Origin: Gracilaria caudata
Lineage: Eukaryota > Rhodophyta > Florideophyceae > Gracilariales > Gracilariaceae
Direction of reading: 5' to 3'
DNA: 64,000 nt
NCBI GenBank assembly: GCA_030374735.1
Contig: JASCIV010000041.1
Coordinates: 1 to 64,000, forward strand
Position 1 is the first letter of the stretch. Each line of letters starts with the position of its first letter. Shown here in pieces: positions 20,385-31,088 of this stretch. A program made the position numbers and the translations under genes. The notes beneath the pieces are model-generated. The model was not told the DNA's origin. It did no database searches and saw only the letters and a list, made by a program, of their open reading frames with translations.

Positions 20385-21344
20385 TCGAAATTTGCCTTGC
20401 ATGCAGATCAGGTTACAGCAGTTTCCCTTACCGTTATTTTTTCTTGCGTGGGCAGCAGCTCCGATGACAAGCCGTTCCCATTGTTGAAGGATGCTCCTCA
20501 TCCGGGATGCAGTGTATGCTTTAATCGCAGTTAATGGGTGGCTCATCTTTTTTTTTCGTCTTCGTCAAGTCCACCCTCTGACTCGGTTCAACATTTTGAC
20601 ATCCACCGATGACCCTTTAAATCATGCGCGTGGTTGGGAGAGGGTTCGGCATTGACCACCAAGTTAGTGGCCAGATAGTATAATATGTCTGCACCACGTA
20701 AACGTGGTTAACTTCTTTGGAACCGTTTGAGTTTCGGCCCTGTCTACATGTAGATTTCGTGAGATTTATCGGGAACCCTGTCGAGACTGTTTACTGCTTG
20801 TCCCTATACAGACCCTAGAAAGATCACCACTACGAAACGCAGTAAAAGGAGCCAATTCAGATGCCTCATGACTTCATGTAGTCGTTGGGCAGTTTTGCTA
20901 ATCACGGGTGACACAGAAGTGTGCGCCTTTGCTTTTATTAAGTCTCACCCTTCTGCGAGAACTATTCCGCCGGGGCGCTGCTTATGCGTCCAAAGTACGG
21001 GAAGCACCTGGACGAGAAGCAACTGTTTCTGAACCTGTCAAGAGCAGTATTCATCAAGATGTCAAGCTCTTTAAGATGGGTCTCATACGGTAGCCCTGAA
21101 TAGGCAGAGTAATGTTCAACAAAAGTTGATCAAGTATGGATCTTGCCAACACATGCTTCTCTCATTATCTGGCCCTTCGGACAGACTTAATATTATCGTT
21201 GTTACTGAAAACAGCTCAAAACCTGGGCAGCTCTAGGAATACACCGGAACTGCACAATAAAGTTTTACCAACGTATCCCGGGACAGAACTATTCAGGAAC
21301 TGGGTTTCACATCAATTTCCAGTTGGTTCGTTTCGTTCGCAATT
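20385..21344. other. Intergenic region between paralogues
   Basis: About 1 kb without a recognised gene. Short open frames only. It contains the 3' region of copy 2 and the promoter of copy 3. Confidence 0.5.
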
Positions 21345-22529
21345 TTGTTCAACGAACTACTGTTACCACAGTCTGTGCTTCACAGACAATCATCCCTTGC
21401 ACATGTAATCCACCACAGCCTTCGCAATCCAACCTCGCTCATTCTGTTTCTTGACCGTTGCAAACCGGAGATACAGATGATAAAGATACCACCTCGGGCT
21501 CTACACTATGGAGAAGAGCTGCTGGGCAAACGGTCATTTCCTGAAAGTTCATCACAAACGTCAGCATCCACCAGGAGTATTTTTCGATCCACTAGCAGCT
21601 CCCAGTCTCAGGATTTTGTTCACAAACATCTGCAGGAAACTCGCGACTTGGCACCGGATATTCGTTTTCCTTCTTGCCCGACCTATAAACCTCACACTCT
21701 ATCCGAAGCAGGAGGCTCCGTTTGGGTGTCGTCTCGTGTCATTCTCCTTTGGAGATTAACTTGCACATGGTTATTCGTGTTCACTCTCGGGGTGTTCGCT
21801 CCAAGTGGACAGTTCAATTATGAATGGCTAAGTACTTGGGTGTATATCGGGGTAAGTTGCACAATGATTCTGGCGACCGTTAGCTCTTTGCTGTATCATT
21901 TGTATCCCGAGCAATCGTCCTCAATCAAGCCTGGGCAACGGGTTTTCCGGCTTTTGGCCAGTTCAACGGTATGCATGTACCAAATATTCTTTTCGCTTTC
22001 GGCAGGTGTCGATGTTATATACTGGCTTGTGCTAAAGGAGAAGGAAGGCTTGAAAATATCGCGCATACTCCTCCACGCTATTAACTTTGTGCTTCTCTTC
22101 GTGGATTCATTTCTCTCGTTGCGAATGGCCTTTCACCTTACTTACGTGTTTGTAACCATTGCTATTGTCGCCACATGGTTAATATTCGCATGGATCCGAT
22201 ACGCCGTGACAAAGCAGTGGGTGCATCAAGTTCTAGATTTTAGGGTCGTTGGAAGCGCTCGAGCAGCTACGGTCCATATCATAATATTTCTCACATTCTT
22301 TGCCGTCGCCTCATTGTTACTCCTTGTAAACCGCTTGAATCGTCTAAACTTCATAAGTCGAAGGATACAATCAATTATAGCCGATGAGCTCCAAGTGTCA
22401 TTCACATCTACCACAATCGATGAAGAAAACCAAGGAAACGATGACCTTGATTACATCCTATTTGAAACACAAATCAAATCTGACACGGGAAAATCGTTGA
22501 AGACCATAAATGCTCCCATTTCCAGCTGA
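21345..22529 (+). CDS. Multi-span membrane protein, Rolling-stone-like, copy 3
   Basis: The third tandem paralogue is 394 aa from the first ATG, or 350 aa from the ATG at 21477; the later start is equally likely. A polar N-terminus is followed by about six helices. Family landmarks are CMYQIFFSLSAGVDVIYWLV, LLFVDSFLSLRMAFHLTYVF, IFAWIRYAVTKQWVHQVLDF and LLVNRLNRL. The last motif and the WxRxAVT pattern make it closer to copy 1 than to copy 2. A short acidic tail follows. Function is unknown. Confidence 0.78.
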   Translation: MFNELLLPQSVLHRQSSLAHVIHHSLRNPTSLILFLDRCKPEIQMIKIPPRALHYGEELLGKRSFPESSSQTSASTRSIFRSTSSSQSQDFVHKHLQETRDLAPDIRFPSCPTYKPHTLSEAGGSVWVSSRVILLWRLTCTWLFVFTLGVFAPSGQFNYEWLSTWVYIGVSCTMILATVSSLLYHLYPEQSSSIKPGQRVFRLLASSTVCMYQIFFSLSAGVDVIYWLVLKEKEGLKISRILLHAINFVLLFVDSFLSLRMAFHLTYVFVTIAIVATWLIFAWIRYAVTKQWVHQVLDFRVVGSARAATVHIIIFLTFFAVASLLLLVNRLNRLNFISRRIQSIIADELQVSFTSTTIDEENQGNDDLDYILFETQIKSDTGKSLKTINAPISS

Positions 22530-22950
22530 TCTTTGGTGCCGCTTTTCCCAGCATTTCTGCATAGAATCGACTCATGTACATATAATATATTATATGTGGT
22601 TGCGCGATACGAAGTCAAACTGTGAACATTCGAGGAACAAAGACCTCATGAAAGTTTTGCTTCCAAATTGGTTGTAATATTAATTATCGCCTTGTACAGT
22701 GTGGAGAAGACCAACGATTAACACCCTTGCAAAGTAGCGATAAAGTGACGTAACAAGTCACGATTTTGTGAGATGTTTGCGAAGCCGCCACTTTAATCGT
22801 CTCAAGAGGTAAATCGCAGAAAGAAGCACAAGACCGACATATATTTGAAGTCTGGACCACTTATACGGCCATATCTCATCGTTGAGTCGAAATGATCTCT
22901 AGAGTGGTCAACATAAAACGCTCATTTTCATTTGCCAGATGTCTCGAATG
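22530..22950. other. Convergent intergenic region with AT palindrome
   Basis: These 421 nt lie between copy 3 (plus) and MLH1 (minus). A perfect 20-nt palindrome of mostly A and T (ACATATAATA TATTATATGT) lies at 22578-22597. No gene was seen. Confidence 0.5.
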
Positions 22951-25356
22951 TTAGCATCGTTCAAAAACTTTATAGAGACGTGACGTTGTCGTTATTTCTC
23001 TCAAGACTCTATTGGTGAAGAACTTTTTCGGTGGGTGGTAATTGCCACGCATCGCCGCGAACAGTACATGACGAATTACCCAATTTCGGCGTTTCTCTTC
23101 GCCTCTTGCTCTTAAAGACTCACAGGGTAGATCTCTTGAAGTACAATCTTGGTTAGCACCGCGTAAGTCATCTGGATTTCCTAGTTCAGAGACACTTGGC
23201 ATCGGATTCCAATGACTCCCGTACCATTCCCCGAAAGCTCTCGAAATACACCGAAAACATGGCTCCTCAGCCGACCAGTCTGTATCTGCTGCAAGGTGAT
23301 ACAGAAAAGAGCCCAAGAACCGAAGATCAGGCATTACATCAGGAATGATTAGCGGTAGAGTTTTGAGGGTAATCGTTTGTGGAGTGTCTCCTTCCATTGA
23401 TAGGCCGTAATACTCTGATAACATAGCACTCTTTTCCAAGAGTATCATGGCACAGGACTCAGCGTTTATTCTCCGAGCATTCAAGCATTCGGGATTAGTT
23501 GATATGTAATTGGTCAACAGCTTCATGATTGGTGCTGGAGGCTTCAAACCGAACACTTCCATGTCTGCGAAGCGAATCAAAGTCTGCTGGTAGATCAGTT
23601 GTTTCAGGAGGGACGTTATGTCCGCCAGCAGCAACTTTGTCTGGTGTTGCAGTAGTACAAACTTCGTCGAAGCCACACCAACAAACTGATGTTCACGCAA
23701 AACCAGGGAGAGACCAGGATGAGAATCTTTTTTTGTCTTGTCCAAAAGATTCTCTACCGACGTTAAGAGAGGCATGGCATCAGGTCGGCGACGTCGGTGA
23801 GCCTGGATACCAACCGCTGCGCTTTTTGCTTCTTGGGTGGCAAGAAACACATCGTAGAGGCCGACCGGGGCATCTGATCCTGTTCTAACTTTGTCTTTGG
23901 CATACACAGGCTTTGAAGACGGTGGCCTTGGCTCCAAACCACGCGGCCTCTTTTGCAATGCAAGATATGTCTGGCTTGGTTTTCGCTTTGGAGGTGGTCG
24001 ACAGGTCAGATCGTCTTCTGTTAATATGTTTATGGGCTCACTTCCATCCTCAACGATTTCAATCGCAGGTTGTGGATCAACGCTACTTAAAGCTTGTCTT
24101 CGGCTTTCTGTGTGTTCCTTTGAGAATCCTGGAGGGCTTTTTCCTTCCGATAAATCTTGGGCTCCATCTTGCCGCATAGAATCCCTGTTATCAGGGTCTG
24201 AAATCAGAACTATTTCTTCACCCCCGACAGGTTTCAGTAGAGACTGAGAAGCCGACGTTTGCATGAACGATAAGTTTTGAGTTGGGAACATCCGAGAAGA
24301 CTCTGTTCGCTTCAGTTCTTTGCTCAGGGCCTCAATGACTGCTGCAACAATAGAAACTTCATGAAGAAAACGCACTTCCTTTTTAGTGGGATGCACATTC
24401 ACATCAATGTCCCTTTGGTCCATGCTTAGGTCCGCATATACAAAAGGGTACCCATTCTTTGGCAAGAAAGCACTGTACAGGCCCCAAATTGCTTTCCTGA
24501 AGGGTAAACACTCGACTAGACGTCCGTTGATGAACAGTACAAAGACGCCTCTCTTCATACTAAACGTTGCTCGCGTTGCAATGAGAAACACCCTTGCCTT
24601 TGCATCTTTGACATCCACCTTTACAGAGAACGTTTCATTCGCCAAACTGCCGAACCCTGCTCGAATGTTGCTTTTCGCCGTGGAAGATGGAGGTGTGCGA
24701 ACATCTGCAACGCCCGATAGCCTCGAAGATGGTCTCTGTTGTCGTTTGCAAACGAAAGCTACTTGGGGGTATTTGATGGAATACTTGGTTACGACATCAA
24801 CAATAGCACGATACTCTTCTGAAGACGATTTCAGAGCCTTGCGACGAGTTGGCAGGTTGTAGAACATATCTTCCACCGTAATTGTAGTTCCTTTGACCCC
24901 AGCAGTTTCTAGCGGGGGTGACTTCAGAGCTCCATTGAGGTAGGATGCCTTAAATGCAACTTCTAAGTCCTCGGTCATTGTCACGACAGATAAACGCGCA
25001 ACATGAGAAATTGAAGCTAGGGCCTCCCCGCGAAAACCAAAAGTAGATACTGTTTCGAGATCCTCAAAGCTGGATATCTTCGAGGTCGCAAACCTTTCAC
25101 ACAGGAGGGGAATATCCTCTTTAGATATTCCCCTGCCGTTATCGACAACCTGCAGCAGCTTAAGTCCCCCTTCTTTAGCACTGACAGTGATAGACGAGGC
25201 TCCAGCGTCTAAACTGTTTTCTAACAACTCTTTGAGGGCTGCGGATGGACGAACAACAACTTCACCGGCGGCAATGAGATTAATAACATCCTCTGGAAGT
25301 TTGTGAATGCGGCCTTTGCGCTCATTCGGAACTTCAGATTGAAAAACTTCATCCAT
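22951..25356 (-). CDS. MLH1: DNA mismatch repair protein MLH1 (MutL homologue)
   Basis: MLH1 is the shared subunit of MutL heterodimers in mismatch repair and meiotic crossing-over. The 801-aa protein opens with the GHKL ATPase: RIHKLPEDVINLIAAGEVVVRP, the Mg-binding Asn in ELLENSLDAG, VDNGRGI, then TFGFRGEALASISHVA. NVHPTKKEVRFLHE and GVFVLFINGRLVE follow. A variable linker (about 390-560) precedes the C-terminal dimerisation domain. The protein ends in KVFERC, the MLH1-specific C-terminus whose Cys completes the partner's endonuclease site. Length compares with 756 aa in human; the difference is in the linker. The gene is intronless. Confidence 0.96.
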   Translation of the reverse strand: MDEVFQSEVPNERKGRIHKLPEDVINLIAAGEVVVRPSAALKELLENSLDAGASSITVSAKEGGLKLLQVVDNGRGISKEDIPLLCERFATSKISSFEDLETVSTFGFRGEALASISHVARLSVVTMTEDLEVAFKASYLNGALKSPPLETAGVKGTTITVEDMFYNLPTRRKALKSSSEEYRAIVDVVTKYSIKYPQVAFVCKRQQRPSSRLSGVADVRTPPSSTAKSNIRAGFGSLANETFSVKVDVKDAKARVFLIATRATFSMKRGVFVLFINGRLVECLPFRKAIWGLYSAFLPKNGYPFVYADLSMDQRDIDVNVHPTKKEVRFLHEVSIVAAVIEALSKELKRTESSRMFPTQNLSFMQTSASQSLLKPVGGEEIVLISDPDNRDSMRQDGAQDLSEGKSPPGFSKEHTESRRQALSSVDPQPAIEIVEDGSEPINILTEDDLTCRPPPKRKPSQTYLALQKRPRGLEPRPPSSKPVYAKDKVRTGSDAPVGLYDVFLATQEAKSAAVGIQAHRRRRPDAMPLLTSVENLLDKTKKDSHPGLSLVLREHQFVGVASTKFVLLQHQTKLLLADITSLLKQLIYQQTLIRFADMEVFGLKPPAPIMKLLTNYISTNPECLNARRINAESCAMILLEKSAMLSEYYGLSMEGDTPQTITLKTLPLIIPDVMPDLRFLGSFLYHLAADTDWSAEEPCFRCISRAFGEWYGSHWNPMPSVSELGNPDDLRGANQDCTSRDLPCESLRARGEEKRRNWVIRHVLFAAMRGNYHPPKKFFTNRVLREITTTSRLYKVFERC

Positions 25357-26351
25357 CTTGCTTCAGAGCTCTTGCTGAAACAGGCCACCAGCACGAATCC
25401 AAAGAATATTTTGCGGAGAAATGCATTTAACGCACACCAAGAGCTCTTTCAACGAAGGACGACCATGCGAAGATAAGAGGCGGCTTTATGGTTTTCTTAG
25501 CTTTTTGCGGTGCTGAGTTGAGCTTTTGCGTTCACGCTTTTGAAGAAAGTTAAAAGTTGGACTTTTGACATCAGCAGGCCGGATAAGCAAAGTTGAATGT
25601 AAATACTTCAAGCGAGCGGGAACAATTGTTGGTGCACTAGGCCACAGGAATACGAAGATACGAAGGTATCGTTCGTACTGTGAGATACTTGGTTCGTCTT
25701 GGATACCATACATGCATGTACATTTTGTAAACTTTTAGTTTTGGTGAAAATTTTCATGCTTTTGGAAAAATAGTGGTCAACTTGAGAGTTTCGAGAGGGG
25801 GGTAATTTATTTACGAAGGTAGTAATTAGGGGTTGGTGAATTAAATTTACCACCTCTTGATGATCGAGACGGAGTCGACACATGTCTCAAAGGATGCACG
25901 ATACCTTTGCAGATACCTGTTTGTAGCTCAAGCAGAGCGTCGCTGTTCTTCAGGGGTATCTATCGGGAAGGCTAGCGTTGTACAGTAAATTCCTAACATT
26001 AGCAGGCTTAAGAAAGTCAGGGAACATTCAGGGCAAGCTAAAGGCAAAAGTATACCTGCGCTGAAGCGAAGCAGAACACCGTGTTTAGCCCATCTGAAAT
26101 ATCTGATCACGAATCATTCACCGCCGGAAGACACTAACCCTTTACGTACTTATATTTGAAAGAGACATTCGTGCGAACGTCCTACTTCTAGATGTCGAAC
26201 ATCCCCATTTCTTCATCCGCCGAGATTGAAGCCTAAATCTAACGGGATCATCTATCGACTCGTTGAATAAGTAACAATTCAGTGTGGGCTTCAAAGGATT
26301 ACAACACGTTCGGAATTATTCCATCAATCGAAATCGGGTGAGGCGCCCACT
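25357..26351. other. Divergent intergenic region, 1 kb
   Basis: No gene is recognised. A minus-strand frame at 25928-26110 has hydrophobic stretches but no family match. GTAC/GATAC-rich inverted sequence occurs around 25650-25715. It contains the promoters of MLH1 and the mitochondrial protein gene. Confidence 0.4.
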
Positions 26352-27155
26352 ATGAGCATCTTTCGCGCCACGGCCCTCAGTTTGAGAGCGGCTTCGGTTC
26401 ATGGTTTTCGGCGGAGCATCACACTACCCGCTCAGTCGACGAGTTTGAGGAGACTGGAGCCGTCAACGACAACTTTGCATCGCCGACATTGTGCTGCACA
26501 GCCTGTCTCATCTCGGTCCCCATCACCCTTAGAGACACCCACCACGGATCCAAAATCCAATTCTACTCAAGTTCCTAAACAGAAAGAGTCAAAAGGAGGG
26601 GTGGTCGAACAGGGCCCGGAATCTGGCACAGAGTCTTCTCCCAAAGTCCCGGACATCCCGTCAACTTCTTGGACTTCTATTGGATTTGAACCAGAGGATG
26701 CTAATGATCCAAACAAATGGAAGAAGTTTGCATGGAAATATGTGGGAGCTGTATTACTTTTCTTCGTTTCGTACAAGACATTGCACTGGTATGTCGATAG
26801 AATCGAGGAGGAAGGCAAACAAAGGAAAAAAAGTCTGGAAGAATCGCGAGAGTTTTCAAATGAGCTTAAAAACGACAAAAATGGTTCTTTAGGCGTGTCC
26901 TCCATGTTCCAAAACGCTGTCGAGCAGAATGCTGATTTCAAACGAGTGATGGAGTCAGTACCAGAGAGTGGTCTGCAAACGTCATCGGAACTCGATGAGC
27001 TGTACAGATATCGTGACGAACTGGACGCCAGACTTAGAGAGTTGCGAAAGCAAGGACGCACTCCTGAAATAGATGCCGAGAAGAAGGAAGTCAAATTGGA
27101 GCTGAAATCACTTGCTAGCGAGATCAGTATCCTTGAAAAGAAGAAAAAGTCATGA
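26352..27155 (+). CDS. Predicted mitochondrial single-pass coiled-coil protein, unidentified
   Basis: I do not recognise this 267-aa protein. The first 50 residues are rich in Arg, Ser, Ala and Leu with almost no acid (MSIFRATALSLRAASVHGFRR...), typical of a mitochondrial presequence. A Pro/Ser/Thr-rich linker follows, then one membrane helix (about 128-148, WKYVGAVLLFFVSYKTLHW). The charged C-terminal half is likely coiled coil, with LDELYRYRDELDARLRELRK and a Lys/Glu heptad tail. The layout suggests an inner-membrane protein with a helical domain, perhaps an assembly or tethering factor; that is inference. The gene is intact and intronless. Confidence 0.8.
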   Translation: MSIFRATALSLRAASVHGFRRSITLPAQSTSLRRLEPSTTTLHRRHCAAQPVSSRSPSPLETPTTDPKSNSTQVPKQKESKGGVVEQGPESGTESSPKVPDIPSTSWTSIGFEPEDANDPNKWKKFAWKYVGAVLLFFVSYKTLHWYVDRIEEEGKQRKKSLEESREFSNELKNDKNGSLGVSSMFQNAVEQNADFKRVMESVPESGLQTSSELDELYRYRDELDARLRELRKQGRTPEIDAEKKEVKLELKSLASEISILEKKKKS

Positions 27156-28203
27156 TTAGTGACAAGAACTCAGTGCCTTCCAGGCTACACTAAGCCCCAG
27201 AAGACTTCACGTCCAGAGTCATGGTAGCCCTGCAAAAACTCTCAATTCATTGTGATATGCACCAGAATATCTATACAGGATTGGCACCTTCGTACTCCAT
27301 GAGTCAAAAAAGAATTCTGTCTAGTCACGATTATCACTCGTACACAAGAGCACAAGTGTTACAATACAGAAAACTCGCAAGCACTGCTCTACCCATTTCC
27401 ATTTCTGAGGTATTTGATGTGCTCACCAAAGAGTTCGGGTTTCGGCACGAATTTTTGGGAGTACAAGTGAAGTAACAAGCATGATCAGAGAGGCTGCTTG
27501 AGCAGAAAAGTTTCAGTGTTTCTCTTTAATAGAACAACGCCAACGTGAATCCATAGGCTAATTATGCGCTCCTGATTTTACTGTGAAAGACGCCAATCTT
27601 TAACTCAAAAGCAGTTTTTAAAACGATTGTCTCCGTTCAGAGCGTTGAAGACCATCTTCAGGGTTCTAACCCTCATACATGCTTTCCTGGTGCATCATAA
27701 CTCAATGCAACGTCTTCATGTCCAGACCAAAGTGGAGAATCCTCCATAAGTAAACATTTTATCAACAACATGTGCTGTAGGGAGAGAGGCAAAGAGCGGC
27801 TCCACCCACAAGCAGTGAGTGGTCTGACATTGGAGAACGGAAGACTTTTTGCGTATAGTCACCAAGTGATGTCTCTCTCTCTCTGTTTATGAGCGCTTGA
27901 GCCTAATTACCACTTACTGCGGAGCGTTTCTGTTGAAAGAAACGTACTCTCGCCTCAAAGGCCAGCACAAGTGATGTCGTTTGACGGGTTCTCTACTTCC
28001 AATTGATTTCAATTAAAGCGGACTTTCGACCGAGAACTGTTCGAAAGTACCTCAGTAGTGCCACTCTAATCCCCGTTCACATTTTAAGAGAAACGAAGGG
28101 CTCTGGAGCCGTGTCTATTGCTGAGGATTATAACGCTATCCTCAATCATCATCCCGGGACATACCTGGGACAAAACTTCAGACCCGTCTCTATCGTACAA
28201 TTC
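27156..28203. other. Intergenic region
   Basis: No gene is recognised. An 84-codon ATG frame at 27221-27475 on the plus strand has no features of a known protein. A (CT)n stretch lies near 27870. Confidence 0.4.
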
Positions 28204-28540
28204 TTATTCACGGGATTTGCGGTTTTTTTTTGGTCGAAATGAACTCATGTTTTCGTCCTCTCCGTCGTTACATAAAATCACAATCCCATCGGAAATATCA
28301 GCTATTGTGAGGATCTGCTGCACACTGTCAAAGCTTTTCTGTTGCCGCCTAGCCGAATTCTTCAGTGTTCGCGGCACCAACCCCGTCACTGAGTATCACA
28401 TGTTCATGCTTGACCTTGAAACTTTCAAGTTGAAAGGACTGTATTACAGCTGACAGCGGCGGCCGTTAACCCCCGACGTTGGCTACTCTCCACACAAACG
28501 CAGGCCGCGGCCGCGTTGTGAAACGCTGCTTTCCATATTT
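28204..28540 (-). CDS. Possible small spliced gene, unidentified
   Basis: The minus strand from about 28391 down to the stop at 28204 encodes a protein-like end, VQQILTIADISDG followed by GEDENMSSFRPKKNRKSRE, preceded by a CTCAG acceptor-like site. An ATG upstream near 28540 (MESSVSQRGRGL) could supply exon 1 with a non-consensus GTTTGT donor. It would be divergent from the LYRM1-like gene, sharing an 80-nt promoter. No family is recognised. The exon model is weak and may be chance. Confidence 0.25.
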
Positions 28541-28620
28541 ACAAGTAAAGGTCCCTTTCGTTCGTCTACCACAGGTAGAGAACGATAAGCTGAAGTGAAA
28601 CAAGATCAAGCTCTGTTGAG

Positions 28621-29094
28621 ATGAAATATCGAAGACAAGTTCTGTCTCTCTACCGCAAAGCCTTGCGAATCGCGAAGTCATGTAAGTTGCACCAGAAAAT
28701 CTATTTGGGTAACCGCGGTCACGTATGCACAAGAACGGGAATCGACCCAACCATATGATGCTGATATTCTTTTCAATACTTTCGCGGTGAATATCGGTTT
28801 TGAACCTAAGGGGAAGAACCCAGCGAGCGTTCGTATATTGTAAATGAAGCTAAGAATCTCATTCTTAAGAACAAAAGGATAAATTCAGAGGATATTATTG
28901 CAGAGAAGGTTCAGGAATTCGAAGCGAGGATAACGACAGGTCTCCACTACAAGATACCGTATCCGAGACCAACAAACGTTGCTCCCGGTGCCACAGGAAA
29001 AGATCCGGAGGTGATAACCCCCGTATATCTGGACTCATATAAGCAATCACAACGAGGAAACCGCAAAGCAACAAGGGAAAAACCAGAATACTGA
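28621..29094 (+). CDS. LYRM1: LYR-motif protein, LYRM1-like
   Basis: This small two-exon gene encodes 114 aa. Exon 1 is 28621-28681 (MKYRRQVLSLYRKALRIAKS), with the LYR tripeptide in the expected place. The intron is 28682-28810 (129 nt, GTAAGT donor, CCTAAG acceptor). Exon 2 is 28811-29094. The splice rebuilds T|GG, a Trp conserved after the LYR helix. Exon 2 then reads RSYIVNEAKNLILKNK, EFEARITTGLHYKIPYPRP and TPVYLDS, close to LYRM1 (animal family: YILNEARTLFRKNK and GLHYKIPYPRP). LYR proteins bind mitochondrial acyl carrier protein and act in Fe-S or respiratory complex assembly. Human LYRM1 has 122 aa. Mitochondrial or nuclear location is not decided by the sequence. Confidence 0.92.
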
Positions 29095-29960
29095 GGTGAA
29101 AGGTTTTATCCCTCCATATTATTCTTTGTAAACTTCACGGGTTTCCACAGGAGTATACAGCCTCTTTTGAATAACAAATGCGAGCAGCGTCGTGTGTGAA
29201 TGTTAGCATCTTCTTCTACATTTGACGAGACCCATAGATCATACAAGTGGCGGTTTCATTGTGCATTGCGAAGGCGTTCATCTTGAATCATGCCGAGCTC
29301 GGACTCTTCGGGTTCCGCACTGGGAGTGCTTATTCCCTAAGCAGATGCTTGTGAAGCTTACTGAAGCACAATACATCGCAGGCGTTTCGGTTTCTCGTAC
29401 CCTTTATGAATTGACTGGTCCAGAACTTGCATCGATTCAAATCGCGGGTTTGTTATGTACGATCATACATAGGTATCCAGTTGCCTACGTCAAGGTCAAT
29501 ATGTCGCCCTCTGTTAACCTTAATAGAGTCCCTGTCCATGCACTTCTATACTGCTGACCGCGAATGCATGTCCACTGTACTATGTACCATGTAAAGGATT
29601 AGAGGGTTAACAATCTTTCTGCAAAAGAAGGTTTATGCAGTTGAACAACGGCCGGAGGCTCTTATTGTGGTCCGGAATTTGAAACGAAGACACCAGTCGT
29701 CCCTCTCGAAACCTAAGCATTGACACTGACCGAAAGACTGGTGTCGTCCCAGAAATGCGTAGGACAATAAATTGGGAGGAGGGGCGTTTTTTTTTGCTAC
29801 AGCATCTGCAAGGGGTCCCATCTGCAAGCCCCGTGGCAGGTAAACGGTTGCAAAGGTTCAACGATCTCACATGTTACTAGTGCTATCACCCGCAGCGACG
29901 ATCGAGAAAGCTAACGCCTGAACAGTTCCTCTCTTGATTTGTGCGGTGAACAATTTCTCT
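29095..29960. other. Intergenic region
   Basis: About 870 nt between the LYRM1-like gene and ADAT3. Open frames (for example 29222-29557) have no recognisable domain. It holds the ADAT3 promoter. Confidence 0.45.
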
Positions 29961-30992
29961 ATGGTTATGGTCAGGTTCAGGTCAGAGAAGAACACCTCTG
30001 TAGATCACGAAGATGAATTCTCGAAGATTCTCCGACAGCATGTAAAACAAGTCGGCACAAGTGGTGCCGAAAATGGTCCTAGACAATCACAGACGTGTGC
30101 GGTGCTTGTTTCTTCGATTGAACCGCAGCAAACAAGCAAGGTCATGCCGATATTGTCGGAGCATTTTCCTCTCAATGACGGACTTTCTCATTTGAAACGA
30201 GTGAGACGAATACATTCTCAGAACCTGCCAAGTGGGTTCCGGCTGGAATTGGTGCTTTCTCGAGAAGAAGCATGGAAGCATCAAACAGAGGAAGCAAGAA
30301 AAGCGCTGGAGCCCTTTAATTTGACACCACGGAAGTGCATGGTTCCTGCCGCGGCTCCTCTCTCACGTGAAGAACTACTTCAATGGGGCGATCTCTGGCC
30401 ATTAGTTTTTAAACCTGGAAGACACACTTTCAAACCACCAGCACCAGATGAACTAAAAGAAATGTATAGTCATATTTGTAACACTGTCGAACTGGGCGAA
30501 GAAATTCAGGAACCCAACTGCGCAGTGGCCGCTACGTTGGTTCACCCAGCAACGGGAAAAGTTGTGGCTTTCGCCCAAGATCAGTCTTGTCGGAAAGCCG
30601 GATCAGATTGTTCGTTCACATCGAATAGACGTTTAGCACATGCTGTTATGAACTGCCTTGCGCTCTTTGCATCTCCTCATACTCCCGTCACAAGGGGACA
30701 GGGTAAAGATGACGACGTCCAGAAAACGGTGAGGGTGTCGACGAGGGCTAGCTGCCTCCCACTAGACCAATATCTGTGTACTGGGTTGGACTGCTACGTG
30801 ACCAGGGAACCTTGTGTTATGTGTGCAATGGCATTACTTCATTCCAGAATTCGACGGGTGGTTTTCGCAACCTTGAACGACGAAAATGTCGGTGGATTCT
30901 CCCAGGCAAGGATTCATAACGATCCTGCTCTGAATCATCGCTTCGAAGCATTCATTGTCCCACTCGAGCAAATAAAGTCTTGCTTGAAATGA
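29961..30992 (+). CDS. ADAT3: tRNA adenosine deaminase non-catalytic subunit ADAT3/Tad3
   Basis: The protein (343 aa from this ATG) is the partner of ADAT2 in making inosine at tRNA position 34. The C-terminal cytidine-deaminase fold has the zinc His in LAHAVMN (His227) and the cysteines in REPCVMCAMALLHSRIRRV. In active deaminases the residue two after His is Glu; here it is Val229, the hallmark of the pseudo-catalytic Tad3 subunit. YLCTGLDCYVTREPC and DPALNHRFEAF also match the family. The N-terminal half is variable. The frame is open upstream to 29934 without an ATG. No ADAT2 is in the window. Confidence 0.92.
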   Translation: MVMVRFRSEKNTSVDHEDEFSKILRQHVKQVGTSGAENGPRQSQTCAVLVSSIEPQQTSKVMPILSEHFPLNDGLSHLKRVRRIHSQNLPSGFRLELVLSREEAWKHQTEEARKALEPFNLTPRKCMVPAAAPLSREELLQWGDLWPLVFKPGRHTFKPPAPDELKEMYSHICNTVELGEEIQEPNCAVAATLVHPATGKVVAFAQDQSCRKAGSDCSFTSNRRLAHAVMNCLALFASPHTPVTRGQGKDDDVQKTVRVSTRASCLPLDQYLCTGLDCYVTREPCVMCAMALLHSRIRRVVFATLNDENVGGFSQARIHNDPALNHRFEAFIVPLEQIKSCLK

Positions 30993-31088
30993 CGCACTGC
31001 AGAGATTGTACCAAAGTATTCATTATCCCTAAAGAGGGGGTGAACGACATTCCCGACGAGGTTGACAGCATCACAATCACTCTGTCAC

